Source of the DNA: an uncultured Cohaesibacter sp.
GTDB taxonomy: Bacteria > Pseudomonadota > Alphaproteobacteria > Rhizobiales > Cohaesibacteraceae
Assembly: GCF_963676275.1 (NCBI RefSeq)
Contig: NZ_OY781091.1
Location: 4,545,001 to 4,609,000, forward strand
DNA length: 64,000 bases
Direction of reading: 5' to 3'
Below are positions 48,557 to 57,480 of this stretch, piece by piece; positions within the stretch are counted from its first letter, which is position 1, and the number at the start of each line of letters is the position of its first letter. The notes under the pieces were generated by a model that was not told the origin of the DNA, did not search any database, and saw only the letters and a list, made by a program, of their open reading frames with translations. Made by a program: the position numbers and the translations under genes.

Positions 48557-49264
48557 ATGCTTGAGCTGTTCTCCTACGGGCCCCTTGGCTGGGGCGACGA
48601 GATCCTCTCTGGCTTGTGGGTTACTTTGTCCCTTGCGGTCATGACCCTGCCAGTGGGATTATTGCTTGGTTTTGTGGTAGCGGGTCTCTCGCTATCACAG
48701 AACCGGCTCGGGCGCGCTGTGGGCGTGGGTTACACCACGCTCATGCGCGGCCTTCCCGAAATTCTGACTTTATTTATTGTTTACAACGGGTTTGGCCTTC
48801 TGCTGAACCATATCGTTACATCACTCTTTCCCGATGTCGGCCGGGTCGAACTCTCGCCCTTTGCTGCCGGCGTCATAGCCCTTTCGATGGTCTTTGCCGC
48901 CTTTGCCGCCGAGGTTCTGCGCGGTGCCTTTCAGGCCCTCCCCAAGGGCGAAATCATGGCCGGTCAGGCCATCGGCATGACGCCACGCCAGATCTTTTTC
49001 CGCATCAAGCTGCCGCTGCTGTGGCGCTTCGCGCTGCCCGGTCTTGGCAATCTCTGGCTCAACCTGCTCAAGGATACCTCGCTGGTTTCCGTTATCGCAC
49101 TCAATGATCTGATGCGCGCCAGCAAGGTTGCCGTCGGTGTTACCAAGCAGCCCTTCACCTTCTATCTGGTGGCCTGCCTCATCTATTGGATATTCTGCCT
49201 CCTGTCCGAATTCGTGCTGGAGCGGATGGAACGCCGCGCCAACCGCGGTGTGAGGAGCGTGTGA
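48557..49264 (+). CDS. Amino-acid ABC transporter permease (HisQ-like)
   Basis: A 235-residue permease with about five helices and the EAA-loop region LPKGEIMAGQAIGMTPRQIFFRIKLPLLWRFALPGLGN. Known pairs of this kind form a heterodimeric channel with the next gene. Its stop lies 2 bases before the next ATG; a GTG two codons before that ATG overlaps it as GTGA. Confidence 0.93.
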   Translation: MLELFSYGPLGWGDEILSGLWVTLSLAVMTLPVGLLLGFVVAGLSLSQNRLGRAVGVGYTTLMRGLPEILTLFIVYNGFGLLLNHIVTSLFPDVGRVELSPFAAGVIALSMVFAAFAAEVLRGAFQALPKGEIMAGQAIGMTPRQIFFRIKLPLLWRFALPGLGNLWLNLLKDTSLVSVIALNDLMRASKVAVGVTKQPFTFYLVACLIYWIFCLLSEFVLERMERRANRGVRSV

Positions 49265-49266
49265 TC

Positions 49267-49974
49267 ATGGCTTTGCTGGATATTCTCTCCCACTATTGGC
49301 CCAAGCTGCTGGAAGGTACATGGACCACCCTGCAACTGACCGGCCTTGGCGCTCTCATCGCCGCGCTGTTTGCCCCCGCCCTCGGGCTCATCCGGGCGCA
49401 TGGATCAAAAGCGGCACAGGCCCCCATTCGCGTCTATGTCTCCTTCATCCGTGGCACCCCCATTCTGGCCCAGCTGTTTCTGGTCTTTTATGGTTCGGGA
49501 CAGTTCCGGCCCGAATTGCAATCCATGGGGCTGTGGCACTTTTTCCGCGATCCCTTCAATTGCGCCATTCTGGTCTTTGCCATCAATTCCTGCGCCTACC
49601 AGACCGAAATCATGCGCGGCGGCATCCAGTCTGTGCCGGCCGGAGAGATCGAGGCAGCCCGCGCCATCGGCATGTCGCGCTGGCAGGTCCTGCGGCGGGT
49701 GATCTTCCCCCATACCTATCTCAACGCATGGCCCGCCCTTGGCAACGAGATCATCCTGCTGATGAAGGCCTCGGCCCTTGCCTCGGTGGTCACGGTGTTT
49801 GACCTGATGGGCGAGACCCGCCTCATCTTCTCGAAAACCTTCGACTTCTCCGCCTATTTCTGGGCCGCCCTGCTCTATCTGACCATTACGGCCTGTTTCG
49901 TGGTGATCTGGCGCACCGCAGAGCGCCGCCTCTCGCGCCATATACCCGGACAATCCTTGAAGGGAACATATTGA
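49267..49974 (+). CDS. Amino-acid ABC transporter permease (HisM-like)
   Basis: A 235-residue permease of the HisM group. It has YVSFIRGTPILAQLFLVFYG near residues 58-77 and the EAA loop VPAGEIEAARAIGMSRWQVLRRVIFPHTYLNAWPALGN. The ATG used directly follows the previous stop. A longer in-frame reading lies wholly inside the preceding gene and is not supported. Confidence 0.93.
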   Translation: MALLDILSHYWPKLLEGTWTTLQLTGLGALIAALFAPALGLIRAHGSKAAQAPIRVYVSFIRGTPILAQLFLVFYGSGQFRPELQSMGLWHFFRDPFNCAILVFAINSCAYQTEIMRGGIQSVPAGEIEAARAIGMSRWQVLRRVIFPHTYLNAWPALGNEIILLMKASALASVVTVFDLMGETRLIFSKTFDFSAYFWAALLYLTITACFVVIWRTAERRLSRHIPGQSLKGTY

Positions 49975-50741
49975 TGCAACAGCAATCTTCCCAGGACATC
50001 GTGCTCAAGGCACAGGACATTCACAAGAACTTTGGCCCCAACGAGGTGCTCAAGGGCATCTCCCTTGAAGCCCGTAACCACGATGTCATCTCCATCCTCG
50101 GCGCCTCCGGCTCTGGCAAATCGACCTTTCTGCGTTGTCTCAACTTTCTGGAAGTCCCCACTTCAGGCACGGTGAGCATCCATGGCGAGGAAATCGAGGT
50201 CCGCAAGGACAGGCCCGCCAATCAGCGCCAGATCGAACAAATCCGCCAGCGATTGGGCATGGTGTTCCAGCAATTCAATCTCTGGAGCCACCGCACCGTG
50301 CTGGAAAATGTCATGGAAGGGCCGGTACAGGTCAAGCGCCGCAGCAAGGCCGAGGCAAAGGATCAGGCCGAAGCCCTGCTCGCCCGCGTCGGCCTTCAGG
50401 ACCGCATGAGCATGTATCCCTCCCAGCTTTCAGGCGGGCAGCAGCAGCGCGTCGCCATTGCCCGCGCCCTCGCCATGGAGCCAGACGTGATCCTGTTTGA
50501 CGAGCCGACCTCGGCCCTTGACCCCGAACTGGTGGGCGAAGTGCTCAAGGTGATGCAGGATCTGGCCGCCGAAGGCCGCACCATGATCGTGGTGACCCAT
50601 GAAATGGACTTCGCCCGAGAGGTTTCCACCGAAGTCGTCTTCCTGCAAGAAGGCCGCGTCGCCGAACAGGGGCCGACCGAAAAGCTCTTCAACAATCCCG
50701 ACAGCGAAGCCTTTGCCCGCTTCATTTCCAAAATTCGATGA
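49974..50741 (+). CDS. Amino-acid ABC transporter ATP-binding protein (HisP-like)
   Basis: A 255-residue ATPase with Walker [11 protein letters not shown]-loop [17 protein letters not shown], signature [16 protein letters not shown], Walker [15 protein letters not shown] and H-loop [12 protein letters not shown]. The [19 protein letters not shown] insert after beta-2 is typical for HisP/OccP. The ATG overlaps the permease stop by one base (TGATG). Completes the four-gene importer. Confidence 0.95.
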   Translation: MQQQSSQDIVLKAQDIHKNFGPNEVLKGISLEARNHDVISILGASGSGKSTFLRCLNFLEVPTSGTVSIHGEEIEVRKDRPANQRQIEQIRQRLGMVFQQFNLWSHRTVLENVMEGPVQVKRRSKAEAKDQAEALLARVGLQDRMSMYPSQLSGGQQQRVAIARALAMEPDVILFDEPTSALDPELVGEVLKVMQDLAAEGRTMIVVTHEMDFAREVSTEVVFLQEGRVAEQGPTEKLFNNPDSEAFARFISKIR

Positions 50742-50753
50742 CAAGGCATTGAT

Positions 50754-51881
50754 ATGAATTCTGTTTTTCAGGGGCCTCGAATTGATGAGGCCGAGCTGCG
50801 ACTGGTCAGCCTGCCGCTGCTCACCCCCTTTGTCGTCTCCAACCAGACCATGACAGACAAGGTCTTTCTGCTGCTCACCCTGCGTGGCGAAGGCATCGAG
50901 GGCTATGCCGAGTCGGTCATGGACCCCTATCCCGATTATCTGGAAGAAACCATCGCCGGAGCCGAAGCCTTTCTCAAGGAACTGATCCTGCCCGGCATTG
51001 TCGGCAAGCGCTTTTCCTCTCCCGCCGAGCTCAACAGCCTGATGGCCCCATGGCGTGGCCACCGCATGAGCAAGGCCGTCGTTGAAATGGCCTATTGGGA
51101 TCTCTGGTGCAAGGCTCTGGGCCTGCCGCTGAAGGCGGCGTTGGGCGGCGTGCGCGAGGCCGTCCCTGTCGGCGTTTCCATTGGCATTGCCTCCATTGGA
51201 GAAACACTGGAGCGCATCCGGGTGGCCAATGAGGCCGGTTACAGACGCACCAAGCTCAAGGTCAAGCAGGGCCATGACATCAAGCTGCTTGAAGCGGTGC
51301 GCAAGCATTTCCCCGACATCAAGCTGACGGTGGATGCCAACACGGCCTATGGCCTTGCCGATCTGGCCACCATCCGCGCCATGGATGATTTCCATCTCGA
51401 CTATATCGAACAACCGCTCGCGGTCGATGACATCCATGACCACGCCATTGTCCAGCGTGAAATCAAGACAGCGATCTGCCTTGACGAATCCATCCGCACA
51501 GCCGCCGATTGCCGCAAGGCACTGGCGGGCGGGGCTGGTCGCGTCATCAATATCAAGGTCGGCCGCGTCGGCGGCTTTGAGGCGGCCCGCGCCGTCCATG
51601 ATGTTTCCGAGGCGTTCGGCGCTCCGGTCTGGTGCGGCGGCATGCTGGAAAGCGGCATCGGACGGGCCCACAATATCCATCTTGCCACCCTGCCCAACTT
51701 CACCAAGCCGGGGGACACCTCCTCATCCAGCCGCTATTTCAAGCGCGACATCATCAACGAGCCGCTGGAAGCAACCGATGGCATGATGCCCATCCCGCAG
51801 AATGGCCCCGGCATCGGCGTCACCCTTGATCGGGATTTTCTGGAAAGCGTAACAAGCAAGATGGAGAGATTTCAGGCATGA
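50754..51881 (+). CDS. N-acylamino acid racemase / NSAR-type enolase-superfamily enzyme
   Basis: A 375-residue muconate-lactonizing subgroup enzyme. Both general acid/base lysines are present: KLK at 167-169 and Lys268 in [10 protein letters not shown]. Metal ligands are Asp194, Glu219 and Asp244. The loop [15 protein letters not shown] and [11 protein letters not shown] is characteristic of the o-succinylbenzoate synthase/N-succinylamino acid racemase family. No menaquinone genes are nearby, so racemase is preferred. The adjoining GNAT gene, overlapping by 4 bases, would supply the N-acylated substrate. Dipeptide epimerase is less likely on the loop motif. Confidence 0.85.
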   Translation: MNSVFQGPRIDEAELRLVSLPLLTPFVVSNQTMTDKVFLLLTLRGEGIEGYAESVMDPYPDYLEETIAGAEAFLKELILPGIVGKRFSSPAELNSLMAPWRGHRMSKAVVEMAYWDLWCKALGLPLKAALGGVREAVPVGVSIGIASIGETLERIRVANEAGYRRTKLKVKQGHDIKLLEAVRKHFPDIKLTVDANTAYGLADLATIRAMDDFHLDYIEQPLAVDDIHDHAIVQREIKTAICLDESIRTAADCRKALAGGAGRVINIKVGRVGGFEAARAVHDVSEAFGAPVWCGGMLESGIGRAHNIHLATLPNFTKPGDTSSSSRYFKRDIINEPLEATDGMMPIPQNGPGIGVTLDRDFLESVTSKMERFQA

Positions 51882-52594
51882 GCAACAGCGACGTCATCCT
51901 GCGCGAGCTTTCCGGAATCGCCGAATTGCAACAGTCCGAGGGCTTTCAGATCACCGCCTGGGGCGAGGGCGAAAAGCCGGACAATTCCGACATCCTGATG
52001 GCCCTGCAATCGGAAGGCGGGCTGGTCGCCGGAGCTTTCCGGGGCGATGAAATGCTCGGTTTCCTGCTGGGTTTTCCGACAGCAACGCCGGGCCTTCAGC
52101 ATTCGCACCGGTTGGCGGTGCATCCCGCCGCCCGCGGCCTTGGCCTCGGTGCCAAGCTCAAATGGTATCAGCGCGACTGGTGTTTGGCCCATGGCCTCAA
52201 CCGGATTCGCTGGACCTATGACCCGCTTCGCGCCATCAATGCCGGTCTCAATATCGGCGTGCTGGGGGCCGTTTCGAACCAGTATTTTGTCGACTATTAT
52301 GGCGAAATGCCCGGTATGAATGCCGGATTGCCTTCAGACAGGATCATGGCGGAATGGCATCTGGAATCCGATCAGGTTTGCGCCCGCGCGCAAGGCAGGA
52401 TGCTGGCCAGCACAGACATTGAGCAGGGGCACTGGCTGGAAATTCCCTCCGATATCGACAAGCTGATGGCAAGCGATCCGGACAAGGCCCTGTCCGAACG
52501 GCTGCGCATACGCAGTGCCTTGCAGGACCATTTCGCACAAGGGCTGAGCATCATCGGCTTTGACCGTGCGCGTCACAGCTATCTGCTCGGCTAA
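51878..52594 (+). CDS. GNAT-superfamily N-acyltransferase (COG3375-like)
   Basis: A 238-residue protein whose acyl-CoA site reads SHRLAVHPAARGLGLGAKLKWYQRDWCLAHG (R/Q-x-x-G-x-G/A type P-loop), followed by IRWTYDPLRAINAGLNIGVLGAVSNQYFVDYYG. This pattern is typical of the GNAT proteins encoded beside N-succinylamino acid racemases. There it succinylates D-amino acids so the racemase can act. The start overlaps the racemase stop (ATGA). Acyl donor and substrate are inferred from the neighbour. Confidence 0.85.
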   Translation: MSNSDVILRELSGIAELQQSEGFQITAWGEGEKPDNSDILMALQSEGGLVAGAFRGDEMLGFLLGFPTATPGLQHSHRLAVHPAARGLGLGAKLKWYQRDWCLAHGLNRIRWTYDPLRAINAGLNIGVLGAVSNQYFVDYYGEMPGMNAGLPSDRIMAEWHLESDQVCARAQGRMLASTDIEQGHWLEIPSDIDKLMASDPDKALSERLRIRSALQDHFAQGLSIIGFDRARHSYLLG

Positions 52595-52617
52595 CCCCGT
52601 CTTTCGCCCTGATATTC

Positions 52618-52653
52618 GGAATGATAACAGGAATGATAACAGGAATGATAACC
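52618..52653. repeat. 12-bp tandem repeat, three copies
   Basis: GGAATGATAACA repeats at 52618, 52630 and 52642 (last base changed to C in the third copy), 23 bases after the GNAT stop. No function is evident; regulator array and replication slippage are both possible. Confidence 0.8.
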
Positions 52654-52669
52654 GGCCCCTTCACCGACA

Positions 52670-52692
52670 CAGGCTGCCATCCCGGCAGCCTG
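52670..52692 (+). terminator. Probable terminator after the racemase/GNAT operon
   Basis: CAGGCTGCC and GGCAGCCTG form a perfect 9-bp stem with a 5-base loop, about 75 bases after the GNAT stop. Only CTCCCTT follows, so termination by stem strength alone is uncertain. Confidence 0.5.
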
Positions 52693-52819
52693 CTCCCTTG
52701 ACCGTCCGGTTATTAGAACGGTTATCAGGGCGCTCTATTTCCCAACAAGTTCAATTATTTCCGACAGAAACCATGTTCGCGAAAAAGTGAGTGGAGAGCG
52801 CATTTAATCTCCACTCACT

Positions 52820-52847
52820 AATTGACACACTAATAATTAGCACACTA
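52820..52847. promoter_or_regulatory. Candidate MarR operator over the marR promoter
   Basis: A 13-base direct repeat, AATTGACACACTA (52820-52832) and AATTAGCACACTA (52835-52847), offset by 15 bases, also contains the dyad CTAATT/AATTAG (52818-52823 and 52835-52840). It covers the -35 element and spacer of the predicted promoter, a usual place for MarR autorepression. Confidence 0.6.
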
Positions 52848-52851
52848 TATA
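52822..52851 (+). promoter_or_regulatory. marR promoter, probably giving a leaderless mRNA
   Basis: TTGACA (52822-52827), an 18-base spacer, and TATATA (52846-52851). The marR ATG begins at 52858, 7 bases after the -10 element, exactly where transcription would start. No ribosome-binding site precedes the ATG. Confidence 0.65.
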
Positions 52852-52857
52852 TCTTCC

Positions 52858-53304
52858 ATGAATGAATTGGAAGACCGCCTCACAAAAGACTTTCTGGAAT
52901 CCCTGACCACGCTCAGCCGAAGGCTGAAAACACGCTTTGATGCGCGAGTCACGGCCCATGGGCTGACCTTTGCGCGCGGCCGCGCCCTGATGCTGCTGGT
53001 CCGAACCCCGGACATCACGCAAAAGGAACTGGCCTGCAAGCTGGGACTGGAACAGGCAACCGTGGTTCGCCTTCTGGACCGGATGGAAGAGCATGATCTG
53101 ATCCGCCGGATTCCCGATGAAAATGACAGGCGCGTCAAGAAAATTCACCTGACCGAACAGGGAGAAGCAGGCGGTCAGTTGGTCAAATCGATTGGGGAGG
53201 CCATTCGCCAGGAGGTTTTCGGCGATATACCCATAAAGGATCTGGAAGTTGCCATTGCCGTTTTGCAGTCCGCTTCAGCCTCTATGGATGAGAATAGCGA
53301 CTGA
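52858..53304 (+). CDS. MarR-family regulator
   Basis: A 148-residue winged-helix protein. The recognition region is ITQKELACKLGLEQATVVRLLDRMEEHDLIRRI and the wing PDENDRRVKKIHLTEQG has the conserved DxRxK pattern. It heads an operon with an EmrB-like exporter and EmrA-like adaptor, so it is likely their repressor, released by a drug-like ligand. The ATG lacks a ribosome site and seems to coincide with the transcript start. No alternative in-frame start keeps the N-terminal helix. Confidence 0.92.
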   Translation: MNELEDRLTKDFLESLTTLSRRLKTRFDARVTAHGLTFARGRALMLLVRTPDITQKELACKLGLEQATVVRLLDRMEEHDLIRRIPDENDRRVKKIHLTEQGEAGGQLVKSIGEAIRQEVFGDIPIKDLEVAIAVLQSASASMDENSD

Positions 53305-53309
53305 AGTTC

Positions 53310-55022
53310 ATGTCACATCAACCGGCCCCGACGGATCAGAAACAGCAGTCTGCTTCTGATAACAAGGCTGCTGGCCCTGCCCAGACAGCTCCTTCTGCTC
53401 CCCCAAGACCCCGCATTTCGGGTCTGCCACGCCGCATGCCGCTCGGGCCGCGCCCGCTGCATGTCAAGGCCGCCTATATCGCGGTTGCGACCATCATCGG
53501 GCTGGCCTATGGCTTCGGCTTCAGCGCCCTCAGCGTCAATCTCTATCAGATTGCAGGTCCCATCGGAGCCACACCGGCCGAAGCCTCATGGCTGACCGCC
53601 GCTTATCTTGCGCCCAATGTCAGCCTGACCCTATTCCTGTTCAAGATCCGCCTGCAATATGGCATCCGCAAATTCGCAGAGATCGCCATCATCCTGCATT
53701 TGCTGGTCTCCATGCTGGGCCTGACAGTCAACGGCCTTGGCATGGCGCTGATCGTTGAATTCTTCTCCGGCATCGCGGGTGCAGCCCTCACCTCTCTGAC
53801 CATGATCTATATGATGGAAACCTTGCCGCCCCCCAAGAAGATGACCATTGGCATCAGTCTGGGCGCAACCATGGTTACCCTTGGCCGGCCGATGGCTGGT
53901 GCCATCTCGCCCTATCTGCTCGATATGTGGGGCGTCAGGGGCCTGTTCATGCTGGAAATCGGCCTCTCGCTCGTGGCCATTGCCGCCATCTATATCTGCC
54001 CGCTGCAATCTCCGGCACGGCGCAAGGCAATCGAGAAGCTCGACCTTGTCAGCTTCCCCGCCCTTGCCATCGCCATGGGCGGATTTTGCATTTTCTGGAG
54101 CGTCGGCACCACCTACTGGTGGACGGAAGCCAGCTGGCTTGGCTGGATTGTCGTGCTCAGTCTGGCAGCTTCCATTGTCTTTGCCGTGGTCGAGGTCAAC
54201 CGCAAGACACCCTTCATCGACATCCGCTGGCTGACTTCGCGCGAGATCCTGCAATTCATCGTGGCGCTGTTTCTCTTCCGCATCATTTGTTCTGAACAGA
54301 CCACCGGTGCTGTCGGCTTTTTCCGGCAGTTGGGCATTAGCGGCGATCAACTGGTTCCCTTCTATGAGCTGATCTTCATTGCCTCCATTGCCGCAGGCAT
54401 CAGCTGTTGCTTCATCTTGAAGATCGGCAAGCAGATCTATGTGAAGATGTTTGCCCTCATCCTGTTATGCATCGGCTCCTGGATGAACAGCCATCTGACC
54501 ATCCTGACCCGGCCCGAACAGGTCTATGTCTCTCAGGGGCTGATTGCCTTTGCCAGCGGCCTCTTCATGCCTGCGGCCATGTCCTTCGGCATGATCGCGG
54601 CCTTCCGCAAGGGCTATGACTATATCATGTCCTTCATCTGCCTGTTCATCACCACCCAGAAGATCGGCGCCATGATGGGGTCGGCCATTTTCCGCAGCTT
54701 CGTTATCGTCCGGGAAAAATACCACTCCCACGCCATCGTGCAGTCGCTGACCCTGAACAATCCCGACGTGGCCCATCGCATCCAGATCTATGGCAAGAGC
54801 GTCGCCTCCGCCATTTCAGACCCGGTGCAACGCAGCGCCGAAGGCGTCGTCATGCTCGGACAGGCCGCCTCCCAACAGGCCTATGTGCTGGCCTATAACG
54901 ATGCCTTCCTGCTGATGGCCTGTCTTTCTGCCCTTACCTTTTGCCTGCTGGGCGTGGAACGGCTCATCCAGCTCCATCGGGCCCGAAAACAAACCATGGC
55001 TGCCGCCTCCGCCACAGCCTGA
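53310..55022 (+). CDS. MFS drug exporter (DHA2/EmrB-like)
   Basis: 570 residues with about 14 membrane helices after a 50-residue Pro/Ala/Gln-rich cytosolic N-terminus. Segments such as TPAEASWLTAAYLAPNVSLTLFLF and GMALIVEFFSGIAGAALTSLTMIYMM resemble motif A/C regions of the 14-helix drug:H+ antiporters, but the classical motif C is not exact. It lies 5 bases after marR and 24 before the adaptor gene. Its place beside an EmrA homologue indicates a tripartite pump needing an external TolC. Confidence 0.85.
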   Translation: MSHQPAPTDQKQQSASDNKAAGPAQTAPSAPPRPRISGLPRRMPLGPRPLHVKAAYIAVATIIGLAYGFGFSALSVNLYQIAGPIGATPAEASWLTAAYLAPNVSLTLFLFKIRLQYGIRKFAEIAIILHLLVSMLGLTVNGLGMALIVEFFSGIAGAALTSLTMIYMMETLPPPKKMTIGISLGATMVTLGRPMAGAISPYLLDMWGVRGLFMLEIGLSLVAIAAIYICPLQSPARRKAIEKLDLVSFPALAIAMGGFCIFWSVGTTYWWTEASWLGWIVVLSLAASIVFAVVEVNRKTPFIDIRWLTSREILQFIVALFLFRIICSEQTTGAVGFFRQLGISGDQLVPFYELIFIASIAAGISCCFILKIGKQIYVKMFALILLCIGSWMNSHLTILTRPEQVYVSQGLIAFASGLFMPAAMSFGMIAAFRKGYDYIMSFICLFITTQKIGAMMGSAIFRSFVIVREKYHSHAIVQSLTLNNPDVAHRIQIYGKSVASAISDPVQRSAEGVVMLGQAASQQAYVLAYNDAFLLMACLSALTFCLLGVERLIQLHRARKQTMAAASATA

Positions 55023-55046
55023 CCATTACGAGATTCGATTGTTATC

Positions 55047-56171
55047 ATGCCAAAATTTCTAAGAACCTTTGCAACCTATGTTGCCCTCGCCTTCGGCCTG
55101 TGTGGCATCTTCATTGTGCTCTATGTCTGGGGCCTCCCCCCTTTCAGCGCCACAGACCTGCAGCGCACCGAAGATGCCTATATCAGAGGTCAGGTCACCA
55201 CGATCAGCCCGCAACTGGCGGGCTATGTGATGGAAGTCCCCGTGCAGGACTATCAACATGTCAAGGCGGGGCAGACATTGATCCGCATCGATGATCGCAT
55301 CTATGTCCAGCAGCTCGAACAGGCCAAGGCCACCTTGCAGGAAGCCGAGGTAAGCCTTGAGAATGCCGACAGCAACGAGGAAACCGCCAATGCGCAGGTA
55401 GAACAGGCCAAGGCCGAGATCGCCAGCGCCAAGGCCGCGCTGGAAATTGCCCGCCTCAATCTTGAACGCACCAGCAAACTGCATGAAAAGGGCTTCGCCG
55501 CCACCAGTCTGGCCGATGAATATCGCGCCGCATACGATCAGGCCGAGGCCTCTCTTACTGCCCAGAAGGCTGCCCTGATCGTGGCCGAACAGACCGTACG
55601 CACCACAAAGGTCAACCGCAAGTCGCTCAAGGCGGCGGTCGCCAGCGCCAAGGCACAGGTCGAACTGGCCGAAATCGATCTCGAACATACCTGCATCACA
55701 GCGCCGCGCGACGGCACCTTGGGCAGCATCGGCGTCCATGTCGGCCAATATGTCACCGCAGGCACCACCGCCACCTATCTGGTGCCGAACGAAATCTGGG
55801 TGGTTGCCAATTACAAGGAAACCCAGCTTGCCAACATGCGCGTTGGTCAACCGGTAACCTTCACCGTCGATGCCCGGAACAATGCCGCCTTCAGCGGCCA
55901 TGTCGAGCGTTTCTCTCCGGCCACCGGCTCCGAATTCAGTGTTCTGAAGTCGGACAATTCCACCGGTAACTTCACCAAAGTTGCCCAGCGCGTACCCGTT
56001 CGCATCTCGATTGACAGCAATCAGGACCATACCGAAGGGTTGGTGCCCGGCATGTCGGTTATCACCGAAGTCAATACAGCATACAAAATCGCCGATGGCA
56101 CAGCCGCAGGGGTGGGCAGCCTGTCGACCCCTGCCTCGGGAATAAAGACACAAAATCTGGCCCAGCGGTGA
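55047..56171 (+). CDS. EmrA/HlyD-family membrane-fusion protein
   Basis: 374 residues: one N-terminal membrane helix (residues about 8-30), lipoyl half-motifs (TISPQLAGYVMEVPVQDYQHVKAGQTLIRIDD and ITAPRDGTLGSIGVHVGQYVTAG) and a long alpha-hairpin of about 130 residues rich in Ala, Glu and Lys. The EmrA-type end is LVPGMSVITEVNT. It links the EmrB-like exporter to an outer-membrane channel that is not encoded nearby. Confidence 0.92.
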   Translation: MPKFLRTFATYVALAFGLCGIFIVLYVWGLPPFSATDLQRTEDAYIRGQVTTISPQLAGYVMEVPVQDYQHVKAGQTLIRIDDRIYVQQLEQAKATLQEAEVSLENADSNEETANAQVEQAKAEIASAKAALEIARLNLERTSKLHEKGFAATSLADEYRAAYDQAEASLTAQKAALIVAEQTVRTTKVNRKSLKAAVASAKAQVELAEIDLEHTCITAPRDGTLGSIGVHVGQYVTAGTTATYLVPNEIWVVANYKETQLANMRVGQPVTFTVDARNNAAFSGHVERFSPATGSEFSVLKSDNSTGNFTKVAQRVPVRISIDSNQDHTEGLVPGMSVITEVNTAYKIADGTAAGVGSLSTPASGIKTQNLAQR

Positions 56172-56190
56172 CAAATAATGACGCCAACAG

Positions 56191-56224
56191 GAAAGGGGCG
56201 AAGACTTGTGTCTTCGCCCCTTTC
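56191..56224. terminator. Bidirectional terminator between emrA-like and yfeH-like genes
   Basis: GAAAGGGGCGAAGAC and GTCTTCGCCCCTTTC form a perfect 15-bp stem with loop TTGT at a convergent junction. The A/T ends of the stem give short T-runs in both directions. Confidence 0.87.
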
Positions 56225-56259
56225 AATTTGCCTCAGGCCCAGCAATGATACCTGACCGG

Positions 56260-57267
56260 CTATTTGGCCGCTTCGTTCGCCAGCCCCGCCCCCTCGGCCT
56301 CGAGCAGCAACCGCCTGCCCGCCTTTTGCGAGACATAGGCGCAAACCAGCAACTGACTCATGTGGTAGATCATGGTCGGCAAAACGATTGCCCCCACCGT
56401 GTCAGCGGCAAACAGGGCGCTGGCTATCGGCAAGCCACTGGCCAGACTCTTGGTCGAACCGCAATAGAAAAGCACCGCCTGATCGGGATAATCCAGCTTG
56501 AATACCCGACCACCAAAGACCATCGCCGCCATGGTCAGAGCCAGAAAGATTACAATGACCACAAACAGGATGGCAAGGCTGGACAGGGGAATGGCGCTCC
56601 ACAGGCCGGACGTGGTGCCCGAACTGAAAGCCTTGTAGACAATCAGCAGGATAGAGCCGCGATCCACCACCATGGTCAGCAATTTATGTCTGGTGATAAA
56701 GCTGCCGATCAGCGGCCGCACCAATTGGCCAAGGACAAAGGGCAGCAGGATCTGCGTGCTGATCTTGATCACCGCATCAAGGCTGACCCCGCCGTCGCCC
56801 TCATGCATGAGCAAGGCCACCAGAGCCGGTGTCAGCGCCACGCCGATCATGTTGGAGACGGATGCCGCACAGATCGCTGCCGGAACATTGCCACCAGCAA
56901 TGGAAGTAAAGGCGATGGAGGACTGCACGGTGGACGGCAGCACCGCCAGAAACAGCAGGCCAAGCGTCACCGTACTGCCCAACAACGGGCCGAAAATGGC
57001 CGCCAGTGCCAGCCCGATAAGCGGGATCACCAGATAGGTCGCCAGAAAGGACAGCCCCTGCAGGCGCCAGTTCATCAGCCCCGCTCTTACCGAATTGGGA
57101 TCCAGCTTGGCACCATAAAGGAAGAACAGCAGCGCTACGGCCCAGAAGGTGACATAGCCCAGACCGGTCATGGCAATGCCCTGCGCGGGGACAAGCAGGC
57201 CAAGAAAAACGGTCGCGATCAGCAGCAACATGTAAGTGTCGATACCAATGCGTTTGAGAAACTTCAT
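56260..57267 (-). CDS. YfeH-like sodium/bile-acid-symporter family transporter
   Basis: A 335-residue protein with about ten helices, of the SBF-like (PF13593-type) family. Typical segments are FWAVALLFFLYGAKLDP, FLAVLPSTVQSSIAFTSIAGGN and DQAVLFYCGSTKSLASGLPIA, the last two forming the discontinuous-helix ion/substrate sites. GGAGGGATC before the ATG fixes the start. Substrate unknown. It stands as a single gene, convergent with the drug-pump operon and 195 bases downstream of the gamma-glutamyltransferase gene. Confidence 0.88.
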   Translation of the reverse strand: MKFLKRIGIDTYMLLLIATVFLGLLVPAQGIAMTGLGYVTFWAVALLFFLYGAKLDPNSVRAGLMNWRLQGLSFLATYLVIPLIGLALAAIFGPLLGSTVTLGLLFLAVLPSTVQSSIAFTSIAGGNVPAAICAASVSNMIGVALTPALVALLMHEGDGGVSLDAVIKISTQILLPFVLGQLVRPLIGSFITRHKLLTMVVDRGSILLIVYKAFSSGTTSGLWSAIPLSSLAILFVVIVIFLALTMAAMVFGGRVFKLDYPDQAVLFYCGSTKSLASGLPIASALFAADTVGAIVLPTMIYHMSQLLVCAYVSQKAGRRLLLEAEGAGLANEAAK

Positions 57268-57450
57268 GATCCCTCCAATTCAAGCCGAACCGGCTGATAG
57301 CGCTTTGCCCGCATCATTCTGCATGGCTGCACCAGTTCGGATCTCTACGTCTCGCCTTGCGTGGCTTCTCCCGCAATGTTGGCTCTCAAGGAGACCACGC
57401 TTCTTGTTAAAATGCCGTAACCTCAACGCTCAAACGCTCTTGCCCCGCCA

Positions 57451-57480
57451 CAGGCTGCAGGCCTAGAAGCCGGCAGCCTG
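57451..57480 (-). repeat. Hairpin overlapping the end of the GGT gene
   Basis: CAGGCTGC-A-GGC and GCC-G-GCAGCCTG form an 11-pair stem with one mismatch and a 6-base loop that contains the stop codon. The outer stem is nearly the same sequence as the hairpin at 52670-52692. It probably terminates or stabilises the tct-ggt transcript. Confidence 0.55.

Noticed and set aside
50754-51881. Annotation as menaquinone o-succinylbenzoate synthase
   Set aside because: No other men genes are nearby, and the overlapping GNAT and amino-acid importer fit a racemase better.
52560-52790. A 76-codon frame over the 12-bp repeats
   Set aside because: Its start lies inside the GNAT gene in another frame, and its RNDN repeats only translate the DNA repeat.
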